64,000 bases of DNA from Egbenema bharatensis (lineage in GTDB: Bacteria; Cyanobacteriota; Cyanobacteriia; Elainellales; Elainellaceae). Shown piece after piece: positions 35,175 through 44,394 of the stretch. The stretch is taken from contig NZ_CP182236.1 in assembly GCF_048077055.1 (NCBI RefSeq), positions 5,270,001 through 5,334,000 of the forward strand. Reading direction: 5' to 3'. Numbering within the stretch: the first letter of the stretch is position 1; the number at the start of each line of letters is the position of its first letter. Under the pieces are notes generated by a model. The model was not told the origin of the DNA, made no database searches, and saw only the letters and a list, made by a program, of their open reading frames with translations. The position numbers and the translations under genes are program-made.

Positions 35175-36986
35175 ATGCGACTGTCTCAAATGCTGTTTGT
35201 CACCTTGCGCGAAGATCCGGCAGAGGCAGAGATTCCCAGCCACAAGCTCCTCGTGCGGGCGGGTTACATCCGGCGGATCGGGAGTGGGGTGTATGCTTAC
35301 CTGCCGTTAATGTGGCGCGTATTGCAAAAAGTTTCTCAGATTGTCCGGCAAGAGATGAATGCGGCAGGGGCAGAGGAGTGCCTGTTGCCGCAGGTGCAAC
35401 CCTCGGAACTGTGGAAAGAGTCCGGGCGGTGGGATACCTATACTCAGGCAGAGGGCATTATGTTTGCCCTACAAGATCGTCAGGGACGGGAACTGGGTTT
35501 GGAACCGACCCATGAAGAGGTGATTACCACGATCGCCCGTGAGATGATCCGCTCCTATCGGCAATTGCCCCGAAACCTGTACCAAATTCAAACCAAATTT
35601 CGGGATGAAATTCGTCCCCGGTTTGGCTTAATGCGCGGACGGGAATTCATCATGAAGGATGCCTACTCCTTTGACATGGACGAGGCAGGGATGAGGGAGT
35701 CCTACCGCAAGATGCGGGATGCCTACTACAACATCATGCAGCGAACTGGGCTGGCGTTCCGAGCGGTGGATGCAGATTCTGGGGCGATCGGCGGTTCGGG
35801 TTCCCAGGAGTTTATGGTGCTGGCGGATGCGGGGGAGGATGAAGTCCTGTATACCGAGGATGGGCAGTACGCTGCAAATGTTGAGAAAGCCATTTCCCTC
35901 CCGGCGGATGCCAAACCATCTAGCTTCAAGAAATACGAAAAGCTGGATACGCCCAACACACCGACGATCGAGAGTCTCTGCAAGCTGCTCAAATGTTCTG
36001 CGGCTCACATCCTGAAAAATGTTCTGTATCAGGTGGTGTATGACAACAGCATGACGGTACTGGTGCTGGTCAGCATTCGGGGCGATCAGGATGTCAACGA
36101 GGTGAAGTTGCAGAATGAACTGGTGAAGTTGGCGGGAGACTATGGCGGTCGAGCGGTGATTGGGTTAAGCGTTCCCGATGTCGAGGCGCAGGCGAAGTGG
36201 GCGGCTAAGGCTCTGCCCCTGGGATACATCGCGCCTGATCTGAGGGATGACTACATTCAGCCAGGAGGTAAAAATCTAGCCCCTAAGTTTCTGCGTCTGG
36301 TGGATCAGACCGCCGTTGAAATGAAAAACTTTGCGACGGGCTCCAATGAAACCGATCGCCACGTCGTGGGGGCGAACTGGGGCAAAGAATTTCAGTTACC
36401 CAAGTTAGTGGTGGATGTGCGGACGGCTCAGGTGGGCGATCGGGCGATTCATGATCCATCGCAAACCCTCAAAAGTGCCAGAGGGATTGAAATTGGCCAC
36501 ATTTTCCAACTGGGCACCAAGTATTCTAAGGCGATGAATGCCACCTACACCAGTGAGCAAGGGGAGGAGATGCCTCTGGTAATGGGTTGTTATGGGATTG
36601 GCGTATCTCGTCTGGCTCAGGCTGCCGTGGAACAATCCTACGACAAAGATGGGATTATCTGGCCTGTTGCCATTGCCCCCTACCATGCGATCGTGATTGT
36701 CCCAAACATTAACGACACGGCCCAAAAGGAAACCGCAGAAAAACTGTATGCCGAGCTGAATGCGGCTGGAATCGAAACCTTGCTGGACGATCGAGATGAA
36801 CGGGCCGGGGTGAAGTTTAAAGATGCCGATCTGGTGGGCATTCCCTATCGAATTGTCACGGGACGATCGCTGAAGGAGGGGAAGGTGGAAGTCGTCAAGC
36901 GGGCCAACCATGAGTCCCAGGAAGTGGCGATCGAGCAGGTGGTTGCAACCTTGCAGGATTGGGTGAGTCAGGCAGTAGCCCGATAA
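35175..36986 (+). CDS. proS: Prolyl-tRNA synthetase
   Basis: A 603-residue bacterial-type class II prolyl-tRNA synthetase that charges tRNA-Pro. The catalytic domain shows RAGYIRRIGSGVYAYLPL, the motif 2 region NLYQIQTKFRDEIRPRFGLMRGREFIMKDAYSFD, and motif 3 in CYGIGVSRL. The large insertion between motifs 2 and 3 (about residues 225-380) is the Ala-Pro editing domain, with TIESLCKLLKCSAAHILKN. The C-terminal anticodon-binding domain ends IPYRIVTGRSLKEGKVEVVKR. The ATG at 35175 follows AAAGGAACC. It is a complete housekeeping gene. Confidence 0.96.
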   Translation: MRLSQMLFVTLREDPAEAEIPSHKLLVRAGYIRRIGSGVYAYLPLMWRVLQKVSQIVRQEMNAAGAEECLLPQVQPSELWKESGRWDTYTQAEGIMFALQDRQGRELGLEPTHEEVITTIAREMIRSYRQLPRNLYQIQTKFRDEIRPRFGLMRGREFIMKDAYSFDMDEAGMRESYRKMRDAYYNIMQRTGLAFRAVDADSGAIGGSGSQEFMVLADAGEDEVLYTEDGQYAANVEKAISLPADAKPSSFKKYEKLDTPNTPTIESLCKLLKCSAAHILKNVLYQVVYDNSMTVLVLVSIRGDQDVNEVKLQNELVKLAGDYGGRAVIGLSVPDVEAQAKWAAKALPLGYIAPDLRDDYIQPGGKNLAPKFLRLVDQTAVEMKNFATGSNETDRHVVGANWGKEFQLPKLVVDVRTAQVGDRAIHDPSQTLKSARGIEIGHIFQLGTKYSKAMNATYTSEQGEEMPLVMGCYGIGVSRLAQAAVEQSYDKDGIIWPVAIAPYHAIVIVPNINDTAQKETAEKLYAELNAAGIETLLDDRDERAGVKFKDADLVGIPYRIVTGRSLKEGKVEVVKRANHESQEVAIEQVVATLQDWVSQAVAR

Positions 36987-37091
36987 TTGCTGTCGTAGCG
37001 CAGGCATCTGGCCTACCTGGGTGATACCTGCGCTAGAGATTTAATCTGGGAGAGATTTAATTTAGGATGGGTTTGGTGGAATCAGACATTG

Positions 37092-37196
37092 TCACCCACC
37101 CCTGCCCCTCCCAAGAGGGGAAACGCTGGAGAACCCCTGCTCAACCAGAAGAATGTCCATAAAATCCCCTCCTGGGAGGGGTTAGGGGTGGGTTAA
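37092..37196. repeat. Large imperfect hairpin of C/G-rich dispersed repeat
   Basis: CCCACCCCTGCCCCTCCCA at 37096 onward is nearly complementary to TGGGAGGGGTTAGGGGTGGG at about 37175-37194. It forms a long stem between proS and futA. This is a common type of dispersed cyanobacterial repeat and may also terminate both transcripts. Confidence 0.7.
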
Positions 37197-37238
37197 TCTT
37201 CATCCTGTTACAAAAGTGGATGCTACGTTTGATTGGGC

Positions 37239-38291
37239 TTACAGGACTTCTGCCTGTTCCAGCAGGGCCAGGGTTCCCTCCAAATCTTCCAAATTACTCA
37301 AGTCAATTTCAGGGGACTGGATCTGCTGTAGGGGAATCTGATCCTCCGGCGGAGCAACCCCATCCACCAGGGCATACTCGCTGGTTTCCTGGGTGAAATA
37401 GGTCTGGGATTCGGGGGTGAGCAGGTATTCGATCAATGCGATCGCCTGTGCTTCCTGATCCGTACTGTCAAGGATGGCCACTCCAGCCACGTTCACCATC
37501 GACCCGGCATCATCCTGAGTGTAGTGATGCGCCACGGGAAAATTGGGATTATCGGCCCTGAAGCGACCCAGGTAATAGTTGTTGACTAATCCAATTTCCG
37601 CTTCTCCCCGTCCCAGGGCTTCAACGATCGCCGTATTGTTGTTATAAACCTGAGCGTCATTCTCCCTCATTGCCTGTAACCATTCCAGCGTCCGCTCCTC
37701 ACCTTCCGTCAGCCGCAGGGCCGTGACAAAGGACTGAAATGAGCCATTCGTGGGGGCCCAGGCAACCCGACCGCGCCATTGTTCTTCCGTCAATTTCCAG
37801 ATGGAATCCGGCAGCTCATTGGCTTGCACCAGTTCTGTGTTGTAATCCAGAACCCTGGCTCGCCCGGAGATGCCAATCCACTGCCCTTCCGGGGAACGGA
37901 AGCGGGAATCCACCTGATTCAGCAGATTATCCGGGATCGATCGGGTACGGTTTGCCTCTTGCAGGGATCCCAGTGCGCCAGCATCCTGACCAAAGAAAAC
38001 ATCTGCCGGAGAATTTTCACCTTCCTCTAGAATGGCCGCTGCCAGTTCTGCGGTATCACCGTAGCGCACATTGACCGTGATGCCTGTTTCAGCTTCAAAC
38101 CGTTCCAGCAGGGGGCCAATCAATTGTTCATTGCGCCCAGAGTAAATGGTCAGTTCTCCAGAGGTGGGAGCAGTGGCCGTATCCGTACCGTTGGGAGATG
38201 CATCGGTTGTCGGTGTTCCATTACAGGCAATCGCCAGACTCCCTGCGATCGTCGCTGTACCCAAATAAGCAAAAAATTTCCGACGCTTCAT
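37239..38291 (-). CDS. futA: Iron(III) ABC transporter substrate-binding protein, FutA/Idi type
   Basis: A 350-residue periplasmic ferric-iron binding protein. The N-terminus MKRRKFFAYLGTATIAGSLAIAC combines a twin-arginine-like RR with a lipobox-like Cys (residue 23), followed by a Thr/Pro-rich tether. The mature start GELTIYSGRNEQLIGPLLERFEAETG is classical for the family. The pair of tyrosines in VNNYYLGRF is where FutA proteins bind iron. Permease and ATPase genes are not adjacent, which is usual in cyanobacteria. A Fur-box-like site lies about 270 bp upstream (38562), and furA is in this window, so iron repression is likely. Confidence 0.9.
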   Translation of the reverse strand: MKRRKFFAYLGTATIAGSLAIACNGTPTTDASPNGTDTATAPTSGELTIYSGRNEQLIGPLLERFEAETGITVNVRYGDTAELAAAILEEGENSPADVFFGQDAGALGSLQEANRTRSIPDNLLNQVDSRFRSPEGQWIGISGRARVLDYNTELVQANELPDSIWKLTEEQWRGRVAWAPTNGSFQSFVTALRLTEGEERTLEWLQAMRENDAQVYNNNTAIVEALGRGEAEIGLVNNYYLGRFRADNPNFPVAHHYTQDDAGSMVNVAGVAILDSTDQEAQAIALIEYLLTPESQTYFTQETSEYALVDGVAPPEDQIPLQQIQSPEIDLSNLEDLEGTLALLEQAEVL

Positions 38292-38625
38292 TCGTAATGC
38301 TCCATTCTGCCAATGCAGCTAAACATTTTTGCTAAAAAATCTCAAAAGCTAAAGACAAATACGGTTCAGATGCTTGCTAAAATGCACTCCGTCAACCCAT
38401 GAATGCCACGCCTCATTACCGCCAACTTTTGCCAGGCCCGATTCACCATACGGCTGGTCTACGGAAAACTGAACCAAAAGATTGGCCCTAAAAATTAGCC
38501 AAAACAACCTGCTCTGGCAGCAACATCAACGGAGTCAGCACCGTCTACCTGCTTCAGCTAATGAAATTGATTCTCAATATACCACTGTTTGGTATCCGAG
38601 ACTACTTTTTGCTTTTTGTCATTGA
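38292..38625. other. Upstream region of futA
   Basis: No gene in this 334-bp gap between futA and the malic enzyme gene, which is also on the minus strand. It contains the Fur-box-like site listed separately and A/T-rich runs near 38320-38350 that could be the futA core promoter. Confidence 0.5.
38562..38576. promoter_or_regulatory. Fur-box-like site upstream of futA
   Basis: TGAAATTGATTCTCA matches the 7-1-7 Fur model TGATAAT-N-ATTATCA at 5 of 7 and 6 of 7 positions. It lies about 270 bp from the futA start, further than usual, so either the promoter is distant or the match is chance. Confidence 0.3.
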
Positions 38626-40017
38626 TTACGAACTAGCCACTCCATCGGCCCGGGCAGCATGTTGAACTGCTGCCGCCACTGTAGGAACCACTCGCTCATC
38701 AAACACCGAGGGGATAATATGCTCCCGATCCAGGTCAGACGGTTTGACCAGGGACGCGATCGCTGCGGCCGCCTCCAGATACATTGAAGTCGTCATGGCT
38801 TTGGCGCGGCAGTCGAGGGCTCCCCGGAAAATGCCAGGAAAGGCCAGCACATTATTGATCTGGTTCGGATAATCGCTGCGCCCCGTGGCCATTACTGCCA
38901 CATCGCCCCCGATTAGCTCTGGCTGAATTTCAGGAATTGGATTGGCCATGGCAAAGACGATCGGATCCGTTGCCATTGATTTCACCATCTCCGGCGTTAC
39001 CACCCCTGGAACACTGACCCCCATAAACACATCTGCCCCCATCAGAGCATCAGCCAGTAAGCCGCTCTGCGTCATGGCAAACTCTTTTTTCTGCTCGTTC
39101 AAATCCGATCGACTGGTGGATAAAATGCCGCGAGAATCACACATCAAAATTGTTCCAGCCCCAGCTTTCCGCAGCAATCGGGCAATGGCGACCCCCGCCG
39201 CTCCTGCCCCGTTGATTACAATCCGCGTTTCCTCCAGGGATTTCTTGACCAGCTTCAAGGCATTGAACAGGGCCGCCAGGGAGACGATCGCTGTACCGTG
39301 CTGATCATCATGAAAAATCGGGATATCCAGCTCTTTCTGCAACCGGGCTTCAATTTCAAAGCAGCGAGGAGCACTAATATCTTCCAGGTTGATGCCACCG
39401 AAGACAGGCGCGATATTCTTCACCGTTTCGACAATTTGATCGGTGTCCTGAGTCGCCAGGCAAATCGGGAAGGCATCCACATCGGCAAAATTCTTAAACA
39501 GCATCGCCTTCCCCTCCATCACGGGCAAAGCCCCCTCAGCTCCCAGGTTGCCCAATCCCAGCACGGCACTGCCATCCGTCACGATCGCCACCGTGTTGCT
39601 CTTAATCGTCAGCGCATACACTTCATCCGGGTTTTCAGCGATCGCCGTACAGACGCGCCCCACCCCAGGCGTATAGGCCATCGCCAGATCCCCCTGATTC
39701 TTAAGAGAAATCTTACCCTGGACACTGATTTTGCCGCCCCGATGCAGATTAAATGTGCGATCGTACACATCCAGTACCTTGATCTCAGCCAGAGCTTTGA
39801 CTGCATTCACGATAGTCTCAGCATGTTCGGTGCTGGATGCATCCACCGTAATGTCCCGCAGCACTAATTTGCGATTCTGCTCAATTAAGTCAATCTGACC
39901 AATATTGCCTCCAGCAGCGGCGATCGCCTGAATCACGGGAGCCAGTGTTCCTGCCGTATTGGGAAGTTGAATGCGGATCGTGAGGCTAAAGCTAGGGTTG
40001 GGTGTCAGGTTGACCAT
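38626..40017 (-). CDS. Malic enzyme with N-terminal ACT domain
   Basis: A 463-residue malic enzyme (malate to pyruvate + CO2 with NAD(P)+ reduction). The N-terminal 80 or so residues form an ACT-like regulatory domain (FSLTIRIQLPNTAGTLAPVIQAIAAAGGNIGQIDLI). Catalytic parts are MAYTPGVGRVCTAIAENP, the metal/malate site GIN(L)EDISAPRCFEIE and FHDDQHGTAIV, and the Rossmann region VINGAGAAGVAIARLL. This is the short bacterial/cyanobacterial form. Whether it uses NAD or NADP cannot be fixed by eye. It provides pyruvate and reductant in a cyanobacterium with an incomplete classical TCA cycle. Confidence 0.92.
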   Translation of the reverse strand: MVNLTPNPSFSLTIRIQLPNTAGTLAPVIQAIAAAGGNIGQIDLIEQNRKLVLRDITVDASSTEHAETIVNAVKALAEIKVLDVYDRTFNLHRGGKISVQGKISLKNQGDLAMAYTPGVGRVCTAIAENPDEVYALTIKSNTVAIVTDGSAVLGLGNLGAEGALPVMEGKAMLFKNFADVDAFPICLATQDTDQIVETVKNIAPVFGGINLEDISAPRCFEIEARLQKELDIPIFHDDQHGTAIVSLAALFNALKLVKKSLEETRIVINGAGAAGVAIARLLRKAGAGTILMCDSRGILSTSRSDLNEQKKEFAMTQSGLLADALMGADVFMGVSVPGVVTPEMVKSMATDPIVFAMANPIPEIQPELIGGDVAVMATGRSDYPNQINNVLAFPGIFRGALDCRAKAMTTSMYLEAAAAIASLVKPSDLDREHIIPSVFDERVVPTVAAAVQHAARADGVASS

Positions 40018-40364
40018 AGGGTTGATGTAACGCTCCTTTGGGAGAAATCTGTTTCACATTCACAAATTAGGCTACGATTTTAGCGTTTGTTTCTGACTCA
40101 GTATAGGGAAACCCGAAATTTTCAAATGTACTCCGCAGTACGGAACGGGGAACAATTGAAACACTTGACTTCCTGGAACGCCGGTACAGAAACCCAATCT
40201 GGCCGGCCAGATAGACTGCCCTGCGATATCGCAATCCCTGGAGCGCCGACCCGTAGCGCAGGCTTCCAGCCTGCATCTAAAAATCTTCCAGCCTGCATCT
40301 AGAAATCTTCCAGCCTGCATCCAGAACTGGGCTGATGTCATACTCGCCTTCCAACTCTTTACCC
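40018..40364. repeat. Intergenic region with GC-rich tandem units
   Basis: No gene is supported. Three tandem copies of a ~21-bp unit containing CTTCCAGCCTGCATCTA (about 40263-40325) follow a dispersed palindrome GTAGCGCAGGCTTCCAGCCT. An adjacent TGGCCGGCCAGA palindrome is at 40199. Confidence 0.6.
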
Positions 40365-40823
40365 ATGCCCTCCCTCTACACCGCCATCGAAATCAACGCC
40401 CCCAAGTCTGCAATCTGGCAGGCATTGATTCGCAAAGAGGACTGGCTGAAGTGGAATACCTTTTTGTACGATCGCAATCCTGCCCTGCCCTTTAGACAGG
40501 GGCAAATCGTCCAGCTTTCCCTGCGGCGGATGCGGGAAGAAACGGAGACGGAGTTTGAGCCTCGTATTCTCTTGCTACAACCCAATGTTTGTCTACGTTG
40601 GATTTACACAGCTCCAGGATTTCGGAGCGAGCACTGTTTTGAACTGCAAGAGATCGGACGCAACCGCACCCAATACATCCATCAGGAAACGGTGACAGGG
40701 GCAGTGACAGCTCTCTTTGCCCCATTTCTGAAGCGGGATGAACAGCAGGGAATGCGACGAATGGCGAGGGAAATCAAGCAGTATGTAGAAAACCAGCGAG
40801 AATACCAGCGATCGCCCGGTTAG
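40365..40823 (+). CDS. SRPBCC-family (START-like) protein
   Basis: About 152 residues from ATG 40365; an ATG at 40335 would add ten. The fold pattern is that of SRPBCC/polyketide-cyclase-like ligand pockets: YTAIEINAPKSAIWQALIRKEDWLKWNTFL at the start, alternating strands with FEPRILLLQPNVCLRWIY and FELQEIGRNRTQYIHQETVTG, and a long C-terminal helix AREIKQYVENQRE. It probably binds a hydrophobic small molecule; the ligand is unknown. It ends one base before the converging gvpG, so the two 3' ends abut. Confidence 0.75.
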   Translation: MPSLYTAIEINAPKSAIWQALIRKEDWLKWNTFLYDRNPALPFRQGQIVQLSLRRMREETETEFEPRILLLQPNVCLRWIYTAPGFRSEHCFELQEIGRNRTQYIHQETVTGAVTALFAPFLKRDEQQGMRRMAREIKQYVENQREYQRSPG

Positions 40824-41075
40824 TTAAGGGTCTGATTCCTCAGCATCGGCATCTTCCAATGCCTGAATCGCCAGCAGCAAATCTTCTTCCTGTTCTTCAA
40901 ATTCCTCTTCAGAAAGATCGCCCATATCAAAGGCAAGCTGGAGTGCCAGTAATCGCTTACCTAACACTTCTTTTTGATCGAGTTCAGGGCTGGCTTGTTC
41001 CAGGATCTTGTCGCCAATCCAGGCGAGTCCGTTGAGGGGCAGAGCAACCGGGGCGAGGAGAAGGTCAAAAAACAT
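40824..41075 (-). CDS. gvpG: Gas vesicle protein GvpG
   Basis: An 83-residue protein starting MFFDLLLAPVALPLNGLAWIGDKILEQA, the typical GvpG N-terminus (hydrophobic LLLAPV followed by a G-x-x-W-I helix). It ends in a charged helix with LSEEEFEEQEEDLLLAIQALEDA. GvpG is an accessory protein needed during gas-vesicle assembly, where it interacts with GvpF/L and the shell protein. It lies 17 bp after gvpF on the same strand. No gvpA or gvpC is in the window, so the rest of the cluster must be elsewhere or lost. Confidence 0.8.
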   Translation of the reverse strand: MFFDLLLAPVALPLNGLAWIGDKILEQASPELDQKEVLGKRLLALQLAFDMGDLSEEEFEEQEEDLLLAIQALEDADAEESDP

Positions 41076-41092
41076 AGGTTTAACCGGGTGAA

Positions 41093-41826
41093 TTAACTGA
41101 GTTGGGCAAAGTTGAAGGGAGCGGTGAGGTGGTTATAGCGGATGCGGAGGCGGCTATCAAATTGACGATCGAGGGCTTCTACCTGCTCGCTGAAGTGGGG
41201 TTCTGTATCCCAGGGAATCAGGTAAGCGGTGTTATAAATCATGTCTTCACCGAGGGGATCATTTTCGATAACTTCGATCGCCAACGGATTGAGCGTTTCC
41301 TGAATTGCCCCGATGATTGCTTGTTTTCGGGCTGCAATGGCCCGTTCGATCGCCTGCCCAATTTTGACGATTTGATCCATGCTGAGATTTTTTCCTTCCA
41401 GCCGATCGCGTTCTGCTTGCAAAGCGGCATTTTCCTGCATTAACTGCTCCAGCTCACTGGACTGATCCCACAGGACTTTGACACTGACTTCCCGGTATCC
41501 CTCCAACTTGGCAAACAATTGCTTCAGATCATTTTCCTTGGGGACAGTAAGCTGTTCTCTAACGGATTCCCAATCATGAATCACCAGACCAAATTGCAGC
41601 GGTAACAGGGTGCGATAACCCGATTCCATCGCCTGTTCCAGAACCCGTTCATGGCCCAGGAGATTTTTCCGACTGGACAGGTAGCGTTTCTGCTGCGCCT
41701 CTGAGTAGAGAAACACAAACCCGTCAATATTGTGGGCTTGCACCGGCTGTTCGTCTAACCCTTGCATACCGAGTTCCTGCGGCCCAGGGCCGGAAAGATG
41801 CCGTATAGATAAAGTCCAGTTGCCAT
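41093..41826 (-). CDS. gvpF: Gas vesicle protein GvpF/GvpL, with a one-base frameshift near the N-terminus
   Basis: About 244 residues if repaired. It starts at ATG 41826 (MATGLYLYGIFPALGRR), then after one missing base continues ELGMQGLDEQPVQAHNIDGFVFLYSEAQQKRYLSSRKNLLGHERVLEQAM..., a clear GvpF/GvpL sequence. The frames join if one C is added to the CC at 41776-41777 (plus strand), giving GRRELGMQG. Without repair only the part from 41767 could be made. The central coiled coil (SSELEQLMQENAALQAERDRLEGK) and the C-terminus WDTEPHFSEQVEALDRQFDSRLRIRYNHLTAPFNFAQL are intact. It acts in the cytoplasm in gas-vesicle nucleation and assembly. Confidence 0.85.
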
Positions 41827-42051
41827 AATGCCTTGAGGTTCCAGGGGGCGATCGACTCCCTGAGAGTACCCAGTTTAGGCAGCGATCGAACGTTTCCCTT
41901 TACACAGAGTCATGAAGAGTCATGAAGACCGAAGGGGAGTGGGGTGAAGTCCTCCCTGGAGGCTTCATTGCCAGGTTTGTTAGCATTCGAGTACATCGCT
42001 TTTAGAGAGATGCTCTATGCTTGTAGCGAAAGAATTTGCGCTGAGTGAACA

Positions 42052-43005
42052 ATGAGCGGGCAACCTGTTGTTGAATTTGTCAAACACCGATTAGTCAGGG
42101 TCAGTCGATCGAGGTTAGGACAGTTAATTATCCAGGCTTCTTTGAAATGGCAGAAGGATAACTGTGCAGACATGGGAGCCGCCCTGGCCTACTATGCAAT
42201 CTTTTCGCTGCCGCCAACGATTTTGGTGATTTTAAGTATCTTTGGGTTTATCGTTGGCCCAAATACGGCAGTTTATAACCAGATTTTATTGTTTGCTCAG
42301 GAAGGTTTGCCGCCCATTGCCAGTCAGACGGTTGAAACCGTTTTGTTTCAGTTGAATCAGGATCGGATTGGAGTGGGATTGATTGGGTTTGTCCTGCTGT
42401 TGATTGCAGCGAGCGGATTTTTCTCAGCCCTCGATCGAGCTTTTGATGTCATTTGGCAGGTGCACCATGCTCAACCGGGCAGCCCAACCATGCGTCACGT
42501 TGCCAAGAATTTCATTCGGCGCAGAATTTTCTCCTTCGCACTGGTCTTTGGGGCAGGATTGTTGCTGATTGTTACGTTGTTGGCCAATATTATTATTCGG
42601 GTGATTTTGAGGCTGATTCGTGAATTTAGCGGTTTAGTTGAATTTGTGCAGCTTGATACGATCGTCACCGTTAACTCCCTGCAATTGATTTCATCTTTTC
42701 TGATTTTGCTGCTGGTACTCATGGTTCTATTCAAAACTTTGCCCACCGTGAGAATTGCCTGGGCAGACGTTTGGTTAGGGGCTGGAATTACGGCGATCTT
42801 GCTCTTAATGCTGCAAAATTTAGTCAGCCGTAGTGTCATCAGTATTGGGAGTCAGTTTCAATCCTACGGTGTGGTCGGTGGGGTAATGGTGTTGATGCTG
42901 TGGATTTTCCTGACCAGTCAGATTTTCTTCTGGGGCGGAGAGTTTACCTACGTATACACTCAAATGTTGGGTAGCCGTCGGCAACTGCGTCAACCACCTC
43001 GATAA
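42052..43005 (+). CDS. YihY/BrkB-family membrane protein
   Basis: A 317-residue integral membrane protein of the YihY family (formerly annotated ribonuclease BN). Six hydrophobic segments are visible: GAALAYYAIFSLPPTILVILSIFGFIV, GVGLIGFVLLLIAASGFFSAL, FSFALVFGAGLLLIVTLLANIIIRV, SLQLISSFLILLLVLMVLF, DVWLGAGITAILLLMLQNL and GVVGGVMVLMLWIFLTSQIFFWGGEFTYVY. The conserved GAALAYYAIFSLPP and LWIFLTSQIFFWGGEF motifs are intact. The molecular function is unknown; despite the older name, RNase activity is not supported for the family. It stands alone. Confidence 0.87.
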   Translation: MSGQPVVEFVKHRLVRVSRSRLGQLIIQASLKWQKDNCADMGAALAYYAIFSLPPTILVILSIFGFIVGPNTAVYNQILLFAQEGLPPIASQTVETVLFQLNQDRIGVGLIGFVLLLIAASGFFSALDRAFDVIWQVHHAQPGSPTMRHVAKNFIRRRIFSFALVFGAGLLLIVTLLANIIIRVILRLIREFSGLVEFVQLDTIVTVNSLQLISSFLILLLVLMVLFKTLPTVRIAWADVWLGAGITAILLLMLQNLVSRSVISIGSQFQSYGVVGGVMVLMLWIFLTSQIFFWGGEFTYVYTQMLGSRRQLRQPPR

Positions 43006-43198
43006 GCCTCCTATCTCTACCGGCATTCATCATGCATTTAAACAAGATTGAATGATTTCATCAAGGCTTTACGGATTATCGTCTTAATCCTACCGAGGTG
43101 AATGTTATTGTGGCTAGAAAGGTGGAATTTACGCAAAGCTCCATTAGAGTGAACCGCATCCTACCGATGTACTTTTACTGTTAAATTGTCTTGTTCTA

Positions 43199-43330
43199 AT
43201 GAAAGCAGATCACCTACTGGTTATTCTTGTTGCTCTGGGTCTAATTTTTGTCGTTAGCCATGCTCAGTCTCGACTTGATATTTGTCGTCGGCAAGGACAA
43301 AAAACGTTTGCCTGCGTCCTCCATTTTTAA
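43199..43330 (+). CDS. Possible 43-residue secreted or membrane-anchored small protein
   Basis: ATG 43199 to TAA 43328 codes for MKADHLLVILVALGLIFVVSHAQSRLDICRRQGQKTFACVLHF: a short basic start, a 17-residue hydrophobic core ending in SHAQ (a signal-peptidase-like site), then two cysteines. No strong ribosome site precedes it. The hydrophobic N-terminus and the paired cysteines make it look like a real small exported protein, but I know no homologue. It is followed by AT-rich sequence before the converging SDR gene. Confidence 0.4.
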   Translation: MKADHLLVILVALGLIFVVSHAQSRLDICRRQGQKTFACVLHF

Positions 43331-43400
43331 TTCGCTTTTTAATTTTTTGTTGTCCACTTTAATTTCACTTTTAATTTCACTTTATAGTCCCATAAGCTGT

Positions 43401-44198
43401 TTACCAGGGTAATTGTCTACCATCCCAGGAAAAGAACTGACCACTATCCCGTAGAGTCAAGGACTGAAGTACCGTCAGAAGTTGAGTTACCGTCCGATCA
43501 ACCGGAAACAACTTTTCTGGCGGTACATTTCTTTGGAAGGGCTTCGAGAGGTCGGTGTCGGTTGTACCGGGATGGAGCGTCACCACGATCGTCTTAGGAC
43601 TGCTTCTGCCGTATTCGATCGCCACAGTTCGCATCAGCATATTTAAAGCAGCTTTAGATGCACGGTAGCCGTACCATCCCCCCAGGTGATTGTCGCCAAT
43701 GCTGCCCACCTTAGCGGAAATACTGGCAAAAATACTGCGATCGGGGTGTTTGAGCAGAGGTAGTAAATGCTTGGCCAGCAACACTGAACCAATGCTATTG
43801 ATCTGGAAATATCGCAACAGGCGATCGGCATCAATCTGGCGCAGGCTTTTTTCTGGCTGCAAGTCCTGATCGTGCAACACCCCCACGCAGTTAATCACTA
43901 ACTGGAGGCGATCGCTCTGTTCTCGAATCTGCTGTACACCCTGAATGATCTGCGCTTCGTCGGTGATATCCATTGGCATGCAGTGCAGGCGATCGGGTTG
44001 CCCTTGCTCCAGGGCTAACAGTCCGGCGGCTGAGGCTGGGCTGCGATAGGTGGCATAGAGTTTGGTGATCCCTTGAGTTTGCAAAAGCCAATTCACAAAG
44101 CCCAGTCCAATTCCCCGACTGGCCCCCACAATCAAGACATTGCCATTTAAAGCATGACCATTCACAGCTTCTGCATTCCCCATTTCAGCCATCACCAC
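43401..44198 (-). CDS. Short-chain dehydrogenase (CsgA/C-factor-like SDR)
   Basis: A 265-residue SDR. The NAD(P) loop is VLIVGASRGIGLGFVNWLL, then NCVGVLHDQDLQPEKSLRQID, catalytic Ser in ASISAKVGSIGDN, and Tyr-x-x-x-Lys as YRASKAAL. The LHPGTTDTDLSKPFQRNVPPEKLFPVDRTV tail is characteristic of the subgroup annotated as C-factor/cell-cell signalling SDRs. The signalling name is by similarity only. The first 15 or so residues (MVMAEMGNAEAVNGH) are not part of the fold, so the start could be slightly downstream. Divergent from the channel gene at 44395. Confidence 0.83.
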   Translation of the reverse strand: MVMAEMGNAEAVNGHALNGNVLIVGASRGIGLGFVNWLLQTQGITKLYATYRSPASAAGLLALEQGQPDRLHCMPMDITDEAQIIQGVQQIREQSDRLQLVINCVGVLHDQDLQPEKSLRQIDADRLLRYFQINSIGSVLLAKHLLPLLKHPDRSIFASISAKVGSIGDNHLGGWYGYRASKAALNMLMRTVAIEYGRSSPKTIVVTLHPGTTDTDLSKPFQRNVPPEKLFPVDRTVTQLLTVLQSLTLRDSGQFFSWDGRQLPW

Positions 44199-44394
44199 TC
44201 TGCTTTTTAATCAGCCAGATTATATTCTGGTTATATTTTGGCGCAATTCAAATCTTCCGGCTCAAATCTTCCGGCACAGTGCGATCGAAAATCACTTCCA
44301 GGGGGAAAAGTAGGGGATAAAATTAGGGCAGCAAAATCAGGGATCGTTCTCTGCGAGCCTGAGAGAACGTCCATACTTTTTCGCCTGAGCCGCC

